Positions 1-10,877 of a DNA stretch of 29,434 nucleotides are shown here, piece after piece. This DNA is from Acanthamoeba lenticulata (lineage: Eukaryota > Discosea > Longamoebia > Acanthamoebidae). The notes beneath the pieces are model-generated. The model was not told the DNA's origin, ran no database searches, and saw only the letters and a program-made list of their open reading frames with translations. How positions within the stretch are numbered: the first letter of the stretch is position 1; each line of letters begins with the position of its first letter. The position numbers and the translations under genes were made by a program. The DNA lies in the NCBI GenBank assembly GCA_002179805.1, contig NAVB01001319.1:1-29434 (forward strand). Direction: 5' to 3'.

Positions 1-8
1 GGGGTAAG

Positions 9-2469
9 ATGGACGTGTTCTGGGGCGGTACGCAGCAGAGTGAGTTTGCCGAGGGGGTGCTGCTTCAGTCAACGGGCAGGCCCTTGACCAGGGGCTGGGT
101 TTGGCCCGTACATCCCCAACTCCGCAACGGCCTTGCCATTTCACCCATCAACTCCAACCTCTTCTACCTCAACCAAGAGTACCAGGCACGTTCTCCAGCA
201 CGCACCTCACCCACGCAGATAAAAATAAAAATAAGAATAAGAATGATAAAAGGAAAAAAGACCTCACCTAGGCGTGCCCTGGTTGTGGGGATCGTTGTGG
301 GTTTATGACGTGCTCTCATTACATTTTTTCTTCTTGTTCTCCACAGCTAGTCACGCTCAACATCGCCACCGGCCAGGTATCGTCATGATTGCTGCTTTGT
401 GTTGTTGTTGACAACTCGTTCTGATAGCGCTTGTTGTTTGCCTGGTTGTAGAGGACCGTGGTGTGGCCTTGGAGAGTCAGTGATGCTGCGTCGCGTTCAA
501 GAATATCATGCTTCAGCATCGTCGACCACTACGTCGTGCTCGGCACCGAGACAGGCCAGTACGTGTGGCCCTTTGCTTCATTTGCATTTAATTGTTCATT
601 ACTCACCTGCGCGGTCCAGGTTGATTGTGCTGGACATCGCCCAAAACCACCTGAAACGAGCTGAGATAGTGATTGACCACCGTACTGCGCCTCTTTGGTC
701 GCGCATCATTATCATTCTCTGACTGGCGCCACCGCCGTGAACAGAAGCGCGCATGGTCAACGCCGTGACAGAGCACTACCGCGGGAAAGATCTGCACATC
801 ATCGTCTGCTCCAACAACTCCACCATGCGCGGTGCGGCGTGGCTCTTTGACTCGCCCCACTGTGTGCGTTTTGGCTGACTGACGTGGTGCCGGCGGCCAT
901 GACAGTCTTCAAGATGCCGGACCTGGACCTGGTGTCCGTCATCGAGCTGGGCCGCGCCACCAACTCGTCGGCCCTCAGCCCCGATGGCCGTTGGATGGTT
1001 GCCGTTGGTGCGTGTCGACAGTTGAACCTCCTCAGCCGCCCCTCTCCCAAGGAAGGCGGGCACTTACACACGTGTGTGGTCCTATCATGCAGGCGACAGG
1101 TCTGAACTGTACGTGTTCACCGCCCAGCGGGACCGCTTCCACCTGAAACACGTCGTGCCGCAGTACGTCTTCTCCTTCAGTCTCGGGCCTCCCTTTGTTT
1201 ACGCATGAGCCGCGATGTATTGACAATAATCTTCTCCCAACTCGGCGGCAGCATCGGCGATGAGATTTCAAGCGGCAACGGGAGCAATATGGTGCGTGTC
1301 CGGACCTTTACTCATGCAACAGTCCTCCCTCCCCTCGAGGTCCTCACACTTGTCCTCCTCTTTGGCCTGTAGGTCGCGTGGGAGCCGCACAAGCCATATC
1401 GCTTCGCGGTGGCCAACGAATCCGGTGCCGTCCTCGTCTTTGCACACCCTGGCTCCGTACTTCACCTCTGCTTTCATTCTTTTGGCGTCGTTTTTCGTTC
1501 TTCATTTTTTTTTTTTTTTTTTTGAACCTTACCATCGTGATATCGTCGAGCTTAGAAGGACTGGAGCACAACGCCGATCTACTATCTGTGGGGCCGTGGC
1601 ATCGCACCCTTCACGCACGCGACCAAATTTCCTCTGGGTACCCTCCACTCCTTCTCCCCCAAACCGCTCCCTCAATCGCTGGCGTTGTCGGTTGGCCTCA
1701 CTCAGCGTCTGTCGGCTCCCAAAGACACGCGAACTCAGGGCATAAGCTTGGGCTATGGAAATCACATGGCGTCGGTCAAGTTCGTGCCCTTTGGGAGCGG
1801 CGCCTCGGACGGCGAGGACGAGCATGAGGGCAGCCTCCTCGTGGCGTGCGCCGCCGAGCGATATGTCCACGTATTTGATCTGAAGCGCCGGCTGCGGCAA
1901 TTCATCGATCTCGACACTCTCCGGCCCGTCATCGCCCTCCAACAACGACCACGACAAACAACGCCTCTGGGGTCGGTTATTCTTCCCACACTGATAGACG
2001 GCAACAGCAGCAGCAGCCACAGTACTGCGCTCGCGACGACGGGCGATGACAATGAGGACGTGATGGACGCCGAAGCTGAAGAAGAGGAAGAGGGGGAGGA
2101 GGAGGAGGAGTGGAGGTATGACATCAGCGGTATCACCACCAGTCCTGACCGCTTAAAGCTCTACATCAGCTTCGAGACTCCAGGCCCAGGCACCCACTCC
2201 GAGGGCGTTGTACGTGTGCGCCACTCTCGCACACAACGACCAGCCGGTCGTTTGCTGAACCTGCTGGTGGTGGCGTTGGTGGCGTCGACCGAAAAAAACA
2301 GGGCAACGGGTTCATCGTGGAGCTGGCGGTGAACAAGATGGCGTCGCTGCGGGAGCAGTGCGTTCGCTACGTCAAGCGGAATCTCCACCGGTGGCAGGAC
2401 GTGGACTGGGAGAAAACGCTGCCGGCCTCGCTTCTCTCGGAGCTCTTCTCCCCCTACAAGTTTCCCTGA
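9..2469 (+). CDS. WD40-type beta-propeller protein with C-terminal BC-box-like motif
   Basis: Eleven exons join into 536 codons: 9-185, 347-376, 452-558, 620-681, 745-861, 906-1007, 1093-1162, 1252-1291, 1373-1456, 1556-2209, 2302-2469. Blade-like strands recur (YVVLGTETGQLIVLDI, SALSPDGRWMVAVG, RFAVANESGAVLVF, GSLLVACAAERYVHVFDL), so I call a WD40-like propeller, probably a scaffold or substrate receptor. An acidic run lies at 2065-2110. The C-terminus reads SLREQCVRYV and then LPASLLSEL. This fits the elongin BC-box consensus (S/T/A/P)LxxxCxxx(A/I/L/V) followed by a loose Cul5-box-like LPxx. The first intron has a GC donor (CAG|GCACGT). The frame is open upstream of the ATG at 9 to the window edge, so the true start may lie outside. 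The exact family is not recognised. Confidence 0.75.
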
Positions 2470-2757
2470 GGCTGCAAGTGGATGACCGTCCGCGGTGCGA
2501 ACGGTGAAATCATAGAAATCACCGACGGCTGGGTCGTCCCGGGCTTGTCCCTCGAGGCAGGCTACGTTGCGCTGTGGTTGCAGGCTTTTTAGTCAGAAAC
2601 CAATCCAAAATTGTTGTCGACACCCTTAAGTAGAAATTTTAAGGACTGGCTGGCGATGTTTGTGACCACTCGACGGTTCCGACGTAGAGAGCGTGACGGC
2701 ATGGTGCCCATGAGCAGCAGACAAAGGGCGGCTGACTTTTCGCTGTGCGAATCCAGC

Positions 2758-2766
2758 TATAAAAAA
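2758..2766 (+). promoter_or_regulatory. TATA box of the first CBS gene
   Basis: TATAAAAAA lies 67 nt before the ATG at 2825 and is followed by a CT-rich leader. The rest of the spacer 2470-2757 shows no gene or repeat. Confidence 0.65.
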
Positions 2767-2824
2767 GCTCTCCTCTCTGTCCAAACATCACACAACACCA
2801 ACTGAACCACCTCTTACATCAACA

Positions 2825-3344
2825 ATGGCTTCCATGAAGGTTTCCAACGTGCGTTGTTCTTCTTCGTCTCGTCTCCCTGTTATGACTCTCTGGTGCCGCC
2901 TTGCACTCACTCTTTGGCGCATCACAGATCATCACCAAGAACCCGATGTGCCTGAAGGAGAACGACAGCGTCCTCCAAGCGGCCAAGATCATGAAGGAGC
3001 AGGGCGTGGGCGTCATCCCCATCGTCGATGACAACCGGAAGCCTTGCGGCATGCTGACCGACCGCGACATTGTCATCCGCTGCATCGGTGAGAGTCACGA
3101 CTACAACCAGTGCAAGGTGAGCTCCATCTACTCGAAGGGTGTCGAGATGGTCTACGAGGACCAGGACGTGAACGACGCCATCGAACTCATGAAGAGGAAC
3201 CAACTGCATCGCATTGTGTGTGTTGACCGCAACGACAAGCTCTGCGGCGTGCTGAGCCTGGCCGATGTCGCTCGCAACGTCCGTGACAACAACATTCTGG
3301 GCGACCTCCTCCGCCAGATTCACCTCGAGAAGGGCCGCCACTGA
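2825..3344 (+). CDS. Two-CBS-domain (Bateman module) protein, copy 1
   Basis: Exon 1 (2825-2848) encodes eight residues and exon 2 (2928-3344) the rest, giving 146 aa. The protein is almost nothing but two CBS motifs. The first covers about residues 9-70 (GVGVIPIVDD, MLTDRDIVIRC). The second covers about 75-135 (LMKRNQLHRIVCVD, GVLSLADVARNV). CBS pairs usually bind adenine nucleotides as energy or redox sensors; the ligand here is unknown. No enzyme or channel domain is attached, so it resembles the stand-alone CBS proteins common in bacteria and archaea. The next gene is a tandem duplicate. A TATA box sits 67 nt upstream. Confidence 0.9.
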
Positions 3345-3671
3345 GCACCGTTGAGTTGTTCTTCATGTCATTACTGGAGACAAGGATAAAACACAGTTGC
3401 ACAATCATGTCACACTTCCCCCTTCTGGACCTGGTATTAATGCTCTCCTTGACGCCCTTGCCGCCGGGCTGGTGGCGAACGTTCGCCGAGGAATCAAGGG
3501 AGTGTGACCTGCTCAAACTTAGCCCAAGAGTAAAGGGACAACTCTGATAGGCCACTCTGTGCGCAGCACTCCGGGCGCTGGTAAAGGATGGTTCGCGGCT
3601 GCACAGGCTGCAGGGCGTCGAGAGTTCTCGTGGCGGCAGCCAGCACTCAGGCGACATTTCCCCTCTGCAGG

Positions 3672-3680
3672 CTTTATAAA
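3672..3680 (+). promoter_or_regulatory. TATA box of the second CBS gene
   Basis: CTTTATAAA lies about 60 nt before the ATG at 3732. Position and context are similar to the TATA box of the upstream paralogue. Confidence 0.6.
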
Positions 3681-3731
3681 GAAGGCCTGGACCCCCTCTT
3701 CCTTCACTACTACAACCACTACCCAACAGCA

Positions 3732-4316
3732 ATGACTACCACCCTTTCCCTCCACGATGTACGGGTCACCAGACCCACGTTTGACAGCTAAATGCCGATG
3801 TTCTCACAAACATTGCTTGCAGTGCATCACCAAGAACCCTCGGTGCTTGAAGATGAACGACAGCGTCTTCGAAGCTGCCAAGCTCATGAAAGACCTCGGC
3901 ATCGGTGTTATCCCGATTGTTGATGAAAACCAAAAGCCGTGCGGTGTCCTGACCGACCGCGACATCATCGTCCGCTGCATTGGCGAGAACCACGACTTCA
4001 AGCAGTGCAAGGTCTGTCCTCCTGTTGTCGTGGTGGCCAGCAAATCACTTTGCTCAAGTGGTTTAATGTGGTCATGCAGGTGACTGAAGTCTGCTCCAAG
4101 AGAGTGGAGAAGCTCTATGAGGATCAGACCGTGGACGACGCTATCAACCTCATGAAGAAGAATCAACTGCGCAGGTTGGTGTGTGTCGATCGCAACGACA
4201 AGCTGTGCGGAATGCTGAGCCTGGCAGACCTTGCTCGCAACATCAAGGACACCAACATCCTGGGCGATCTGGTCCGCCAGGTTCACCTCGAGAAGGGTCA
4301 AACTCAGCGCCAGTGA
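3732..4316 (+). CDS. Two-CBS-domain (Bateman module) protein, copy 2
   Basis: Three exons (3732-3758, 3823-4011, 4080-4316) give 150 aa. The protein is a clear paralogue of the upstream gene along its length after exon 1 (GIGVIPIVDE, VLTDRDIIVRC, VCVDRNDKLCGMLSLADLAR). The short first exons differ (MTTTLSLHD versus MASMKVSN). An extra intron (4012-4079) interrupts the coding sequence between Lys and Val of the CK-V site that joins the two CBS motifs; copy 1 has no intron there. Expected role: a small nucleotide-binding regulatory protein, perhaps forming mixed dimers with copy 1 (inference). Confidence 0.9.
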
Positions 4317-4533
4317 TAAGGCTTGAATGCGCATGACGGCCAGGCCAAGCAGCGGTTGCATCTATTGAAACAAAAGTCGCTCGTTGACACAAGCATCCAT
4401 AAAATTGGCCGTTGGTAGGATTTTGTTGAGTGCACTGAACGTTTGGCTGTAGGGCAAATACATGAATAGGCCAATGAGAAGAGGGCAACAAGAGAAAGAA
4501 CTGAAAAAAAAGACACCACACAAAGACGAAGCC

Positions 4534-5816
4534 ATGGCTGAACCAGACGTTGGCTGCTGGTTGCTTCAACTGCCATCCGAGTTAGTGTACGCTGTGTTTG
4601 ACTTCGTCGCGTTTACGGTGCCCTTCACGAAAGCCAACTTGCAAGACCTGGGCGCGTGGTGCCTCACCTGCTCCTCGCTCAACCAAGTCTGCGCTGAAGA
4701 TACGCGCTATCGTTTGTGCTGCCTGGTGGCAAGCCCTGTGCTCTTCTCTCTTAGCCTCTCGCCTGTCTTTGGCGGCCCCGCACCTCCCCTCGACCCAGAA
4801 GCGCCAGCCCTTTCGTGGAAGTTGCGCGCACAGCTTGCCCGCCACCTGCCTCAGCGACTGCTGGCCAAGGGAACCAACTCGCCTGGCATGTTCACTCACA
4901 CGGAGAGTGCCAACCCGGACCTTGCCGATGCGGTCGTCGAGGTGGTGGACGCCTCTGGCCGCACCCACACCAACGTCGAGGGCGACATGATGAACCTCAT
5001 CACCGACCAGCCCTTCCTCAACACCAACGAGGAAGCCCTGCGGCAGGCCTGCGAAGCTGTGTTTGGGAAGACTGAAGAGGTCAGCCACAACCACTTGCCA
5101 AAGAACCACGACGAAATGACCGACGGCAAGGACCAAGAAGAGCGGAATGTCGACAGCGAGGAGCAAGACCTCCAGACGAGTTCAACAGAATCACGTCCCA
5201 AGTCTTTCCTCAAGGCTTACCTCTTCCGCGGCGTGGACTACTTCGAAGTCGACGTCGTGCGCAACACGAAGGTGGTCAACCGCGCCTCCGGAGTGGGGAT
5301 TTCGCGTCACTTCGACAGCTGCTCGTTCATCGGCTGGACCAAGGACTCCCTGGCCTACCACTCAGATGACGGCACCGTGCGCCGCACTGGCTGGTTTCGC
5401 CAACGCTGGAAGCACCCGTTCCGCCCGTTTGCGACAGGCGACATCGTCGGTTGTGGGATCGATTGGGAGGCTGATCATGTGTTCTTTGTGCACATTCGCC
5501 CACCTTCAGACGGCGCTCCTGATGTTGAAGTGTTTATCAAGGAGCAAACACTGTATCACGCACCTTGGCACCCCGTCATCGGTACGGACTCCACCTTTAC
5601 CACCTTCGTGCGGCCAGTGCTGACCTAGAGTCTGGTCTGCTATCCTCTTGTGCAGCGTCTCTGTGCAAACATGATGTGCTGAAGATCAACACCGGACAGG
5701 AGCCCTTCGCCTTTCCTATCCGGCAGTTCATTGAGCAAAAGCGTGCCGCCGGCAGTTGGGCTGGTCGTGAGCACTTCTTTGCGGCCGACGCGCCTTCTCT
5801 TGACAACATCACGTGA
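4534..5816 (+). CDS. F-box / SPRY domain protein
   Basis: Two exons (4534-5581, 5656-5816) give 402 aa. The N-terminus (about residues 10-60, LQLPSELVYAVFDFV then WCLTCSSLNQVC) is an F-box-type Skp1-binding segment. A polar, acidic linker follows. Residues about 222-372 form a SPRY domain (FLKAYLFRGVDYFEVDVV, GVGISRHFDSCSFIGW, GDIVGCGIDW, INTGQEPFAFPI). Without splicing the frame stops at 5626. I prefer the intron 5582-5655 because the joined sequence (HPVIASLCKHDVLKINTGQ) restores the last SPRY strands. The start at 4534 (GCCATGG context) is preferred over an in-frame ATG at 4462. Likely role: substrate adaptor of an SCF ubiquitin ligase, with SPRY binding the target. Confidence 0.85.
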
Positions 5817-6098
5817 CCCGGAGGAGTGGGCTTCTGGATCGATCGTTGATAGTTTTCCGTCTGTGGCCGTCCCTCTCGCCTTCCTCTTCGCCTGCTTCCT
5901 CTTCTCCTCCTCCCTCGCGTCGTTCTGCATCTTTGCCCTGGCGTCCCTCTTTGCCAAGTCCAACCCCTCCCAAACGCTCTCTACACCACGCTTTCGAATG
6001 TACTGGCTTATGGGCTGGCATAGAGCGTAGTCAAACTTGCCGACCACTGCCTGTGGAGCAAAGCTCCGTCGGACTTTTACTTATGTTTCTTGGACAAG

Positions 6099-8060
6099 AT
6101 GGACGATGAGTGGGATCAAGTGGGGAAGGGCGAGCTCGACCATGAGCTCGACGACGACGACGACGGCGAGGAGGAGGAAGAGGACAACCAATTTGGTACC
6201 GAATTCACTTCATCATTCAAGCGCGCAATGCCTTCCCTATCGACAGAGGGACCAGCTGCACTCGCGTCGTCTACATTTGCAGCGCCTCATCAGATCTTGG
6301 CGATGCCTTCCGTTATCAGTAGCCGGGCAGCTGCCACTCTGCCCTCGCTGGTGAGTGACGATGAGGCTGAAGAAAGTTCTAATCTTCAACGTCCCGCTCC
6401 CACAGCAACGCAGCAACACGAGATCATCCAGTCCAACATCAATTTCTTCAATCTCTCGGCGCTTTTGCAGCCTCATCTCCAACCTGCCGCACTCGTGGTC
6501 GCCTCTTCAGCTTCCTCTTCATCTTCCTCGACGACACAAACATCACCAACGGAGCTGACGGCACTGCAGCCGCAGTCGCAGCGTCGCTCGGACCTGTTCG
6601 TGGCGACCTTCTACGGGGATGACCGTGGCGTGGTGGCCCTGCTTCAGGCCGGCGCCAACCCAAATGAGGTAGACCAGCACGGCTGGTCCCCGCTCGCCCT
6701 GGCCGGTTCGCACTTCTCCTTCTCTTGTTCCCGGTCATATTGTCGTGCGCGGGCTCACAAGCACTCGCGCATGCACAGCATCACGCGGGGACAAGAAGGT
6801 CGCATGGGTGTTGCTTAACTGGAATCGGGTTAAGGGCGGGCCGCTGGCCGACCCCAACCTGCGCGACGACGAGGGCTGCACGGCGCTGCATCGCGCGGTC
6901 ATCGCCCAAAACGAGCCCATCATCAAGATGCTTCTCACCGCTGGAGGTGCGCGTGTGTGCCATGGCCTGTGCGTCCTAGTGTCTGTGCGGTGCTTGACAC
7001 ACGAGCGCATGTGTAGCCGATGTCAACGCGGGGGACGAGAACGGGGAGACCGCCCTGCATCTGGCTGCCGAGCGCGACTTGTCCTACGTTGTGGCCCTCC
7101 TTCTCGAGTACACCAGCCCTGCACGTGTGCTCTTCTGCGTTTGCATTGACGCTTTCTGTGTGTCGCGGCCGCGCGGGACAAGGGCGGGCGCGAGAATCGA
7201 GGCGCCGGACCAAGATGGACGAACGGCGCTGCACTTTGCGGCCATCGCCGGCAGCGAGGAGGCCCTCCATACGCTCCTTCGCCGCGGCGCTGACCCGCAT
7301 GCGGCCGACATCGACCGCGAGACGCCTCTCGTACGTCACCACCACACCCCTGTCAGACTTGCCTCCGGTTTTGCTCATGCGTGGAGCACAGCACGCGGCT
7401 TGTGAGCACAATCAAGTCGGAGTAGCGCGCGCGCTCGTCGTGGAGTATCTCGTGGCCACCAACGCGCAGTCCAAGCAGCGCAAGACGCCTCTCCATCTCG
7501 GTACATGGTGCCCACGATATACGCTCCGATCCGCTTGTGGCCTGATTTCGTTCGTGTTTTGTTGTTGATCGTCACTGGCGCGCCAGCGGCGGCGCGGGAC
7601 AACGAGGAGCTGTGCGAGTTGCTGCTGGCAAACGAGGCCAACGTGAACGCGCGCATGCGGAACGGCCGTACGCCGCTGCACTACGCGGCGGCCAAGGGCT
7701 TTGTGGGCGTTTCGCGTCTCCTTCTGCTCCACGGCGCCAACCGCGACCTCCGCGACGCGCGAGGTACGTTTTTGTGCTTTTGCGGGCGCGTGTGATTGAT
7801 CACGCACGTACGTACACACGCGGATTCCTGCACTTGCAGGGAAGGGGAAGACGGCCGAGGAGTGGGCGCGCATCCGGGGCCATGAGGAGGTGGTCGCTCT
7901 CTTCACCACCAAAGAGGCGCCCGCCGAGGAGTCAGAAGACGGCGATGATGACGATGACGAGAATTTGATTGCCGGGATGCGGCGGACGTCGACGGCGCCA
8001 ACACCACCAACCGAAGCAGCACCAGACAGCGCCGCAGAGGACGAAGAGGACGCTGGCTGA
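6099..8060 (+). CDS. Ankyrin-repeat protein
   Basis: Seven exons (6099-6705, 6779-6946, 7017-7107, 7183-7330, 7392-7500, 7587-7763, 7840-8060) give 506 aa. Residues 1-160 are acidic (a DDDDDGEEEEED run) and then Ser/Thr/Pro/Gln-rich. About nine ankyrin repeats span residues 160-435, with typical cores such as GCTALHRAVIAQNEPIIKML, GETALHLAAERD, GRTALHFAAIAGS, KTPLHLAAARDNEEL and GRTPLHYAAAKGF. The tail is acidic. Introns cut several repeats near the same point of the ankyrin motif, as expected if repeat-bearing exons were duplicated. Ankyrin arrays bind proteins; no enzyme domain is visible and the partner is unknown. A short upstream reading frame overlaps the start codon. Confidence 0.85.
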
Positions 8061-8193
8061 GCTCGGAAAGCGCAGCAGAAGCTTTCGTTCCTGGTGAACT
8101 TAAAAAAAAGAGCCAAAAACGTTACTGGAAAAGGCTCCCAGTTACCCAATTTAGAAACGCAAATTTTTGTTTCTTTTATTTTTACCGATACAA

Positions 8194-10820
8194 ATGGAAC
8201 AGGAGAAGAGGAACAACGAGGAGGCCGCCCGAGACAGGCGTCACAGCGATCTGGTGGGTGCAGCGCGGGAGGAAGAGGACGTGGAAGAGGAGGAAGAGGA
8301 GGAGGAGTTGGGCGGGCTGCCTGTTCTGCCAGTGGAGCTGCAGCAGCACGTCATTACCCTGCTCGTGGGCCAGCCCGGCGCGCTCTACGCCGCGAGTCTC
8401 ACATGTCGCCTCTGGAACCTCCTTACCCTAAGTCAGTATCTACCCTCTTCTCCAAAAACACAACTTTTTTTTTAATTACATTTTTCACCAGCTGACCAAA
8501 TGAATAATAAACAAAATAATAAACAAACAGCGGACGCGGTTTGGCGCCAGTTGGCAGCAGACAAGTGGCAAATGTTACCGCCGCGACAACAGGACGGGAG
8601 TGAAGTGCCAGACGCGAGTCACAACGTCACCGACTGGGTCATGCAGGCTCTGCGCCGCTGGCAGCGCCCAACGGCCGCGGTGGTGCCAAGAGAAGCCGTG
8701 GCGTTGTCCGAAGAGGACAAGGCGACGGACGAGGCCGCAAGGCCAACCAAATGGCGCAACCTCGTCCGCGCGGCGCACCACGACCTGGCTCAGCATCCAA
8801 AGGATACTACGGACCGTGCGACCTATCCTCCCCAATGAGCTCGGTCGTCCACGGGAAGTTCCTCACACACCCGCGAATGGGCACAGGGGCGCGCGTGTAT
8901 GTGCGGCACGGCCTCAAGAGGCCGCTCGAGGCCTTTCTGGCCACTTGTCCAGAAGAGGCTTTTGGCCTCCATTCTAGCCATCGTGCCCAAACCGCAGGAG
9001 CCTTGATCACCTACGCCGTCAGCCAACGCGCCCCGATGGGTATCCTGGAGCTGTTGTTCGCCGCCAAGCCCGCGTGGAATAAATGGCTGGCGTTTGCCGA
9101 CACAGTGCGAGCCTCCCTCCCATCCACGCCACGCCACGTCGCCTCAGACCCCTTACACCAGCTGGTCGGACTCTGTGTCTGTGCTGTGCTGACAGGTCCC
9201 GCTGTTGTCGGCCATCCGGGCCCATGATGAAGAGGTGATCAACCTGCTTCTGGCTTATGAGCAGATCGAGCCCGCCTACCCGCGCTCGTACCCGCCGCTT
9301 CACTACGCCGTTCACTGCGGCCTGGCCCGGCGCCCGATCGAGAGCCTCCTCCGCGCCCTGAGGTCGAGCGGCGCACCGTCGCCGTGGCTCTATCAGACGA
9401 TGGGCCGGTTCGAGATGCCGACGCCGCTGCTGGAGGCCTGCGCCAAGGGCCACCTCGACGCGCTCGAGGCCTTCCTCAACGAAGCGGCGTTGAAGGACAA
9501 TGAGCACGAGGTCAGAGGCCAGCTCAACCAGGTCAGCCAGCTCCCTGGTAGTGGTTAATGTCAATTTGGTCATGGCCTGACGTAAGCTTCCGTGCGTGGT
9601 GGGACATCGCAGAGTGTTGACGGCAACATCGCGCTGTGGGTGGCCACGAGCTGTCTGTTCAAGCACGCCGTGCAGCCCGAGATGGCGGCCGACTCGTCGG
9701 CGCAGGAGGCACGCAACGCGCGCCTGTGGGGCGTGGTGGCCACGCTACTGGCCCATGGCGCCGATCCCAACACGCGCAACGCAAAGGGCCTTCCGCTGCT
9801 TTCGTGGGTGATCGAGGAGCCGCTGTTCCTGCAGCCGCTCGAGTTCAAGATGAGCCTCATCGCCCTCCTCCTGCGTATGCAGCCGCCTCTCTTTCGGGCT
9901 GGTTCTCTCTTCATTGGACGTCTTCTTCTCAACACCGCTGCAAAAACGCAGAGCATGGAGCGGCGGCACACGAGCAAGATGCGAGGACGGGCGACGCGCC
10001 ACTCCACATCGTGGCGCGAGACGGGTCCACCAGCCAAGTGCAGATGATGGAGCTCCTCTTGAGCACCAAGCCCCGTATGATGCTCCCTCTCCCCGTTTTC
10101 TATTCATTTATTTATTCATTTACGGCTCCCTTGTGCGTACATACGTAGTGGTCGACGTGCCCAACGTGAAGGGCCGCACGCCCCTGCACGAGGCGCGCAT
10201 CGCCGGGCGGCTCGAGGTGGCGCAGCTTTTGGAGGCCAGTGGGGCCGACGCGAACCTGCCCGACTCTTTTGGTTCGCCGCCCTGGTCTTTGTTTTTCTTG
10301 CTTTTAGTTAGCCGAAAATTGACACTGGTTGGGCCCGCGCTCAGGCTGGAGTCCGGCAGCCATTCAAGCCAAGAGGGAGGAGAACCCCTTGGTCAAGCCC
10401 ACTTTCTTCGCCCAACTCAAGGACGTTGCTGCATCGACCAACGCCAGCACAATGACGTTTGATTTCGGCTTCAGCGTCCCGTCACCTGTCCCGTTTTCGC
10501 TTGCGCCCACCGTTGGCTCGTCGACTACGCCCAGCGCGCAGGTGGGAACAGCAAGCCCCGCCGCCCTGAGCAGCCCTCCCATGCCAACGCTCGCGCCGCT
10601 GGTCTTTTCCGGCTTTGCTGCGGAACCGGCTCCAAGGAGCAAGAAGGAGAAGAAGGAGAAGCCAGCCAAGACGAAGGGTCTGGGAATAGCGCTGCCTCTC
10701 TACTCCCAGCAAGTCCTTGAGGAAAGGTGGAGCGATCCGCGTTACCAAGAGGAGCGAACAGCCATTGCTGACACACTTCGAGGCATCCTGGGCTCAGCTG
10801 AGCCGGACCGAAAACAATGA
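8194..10820 (+). CDS. F-box / ankyrin-repeat protein
   Basis: Eight exons (8194-8431, 8531-8815, 8887-9104, 9196-9531, 9613-9874, 9952-10074, 10149-10271, 10345-10820) give 686 aa. An acidic N-terminus is followed by an F-box at about residues 42-88 (LPVLPVELQQHVITLLVG, LTCRLWNLLTLTDAVWRQL). Divergent ankyrin repeats run from about 200 to 535 (ALITYAVSQRAPMGILELL, PPLHYAVHCGLARRPIESLL, TPLLEACAKGHLDALEAFL, GDAPLHIVARDG, GRTPLHEARIAGRLEVAQLL). The tail is Ser/Pro-rich, then lysine-rich (KKEKKEK), ending in an unrecognised segment (LPLYSQQVLEERWSDPRY). Intron 8816-8886 is inferred because it alone repairs the frame there. Likely an SCF-type adaptor with ankyrins as the substrate-binding part. 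It starts 133 bp after the ankyrin gene and meets the ZIP gene tail-to-tail 57 bp away. Confidence 0.85.
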
Positions 10821-10877
10821 AGGGCCCCAACGCCCGCGTTCCCGTTGTTCCACCACATGATCGCCAGGTACAGGCGG

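Noticed and set aside
5582..5628. Reading straight through to TAG at 5626 as the end of the F-box/SPRY protein
   Set aside because: It would truncate the SPRY domain; splicing 5582-5655 restores the final strands.
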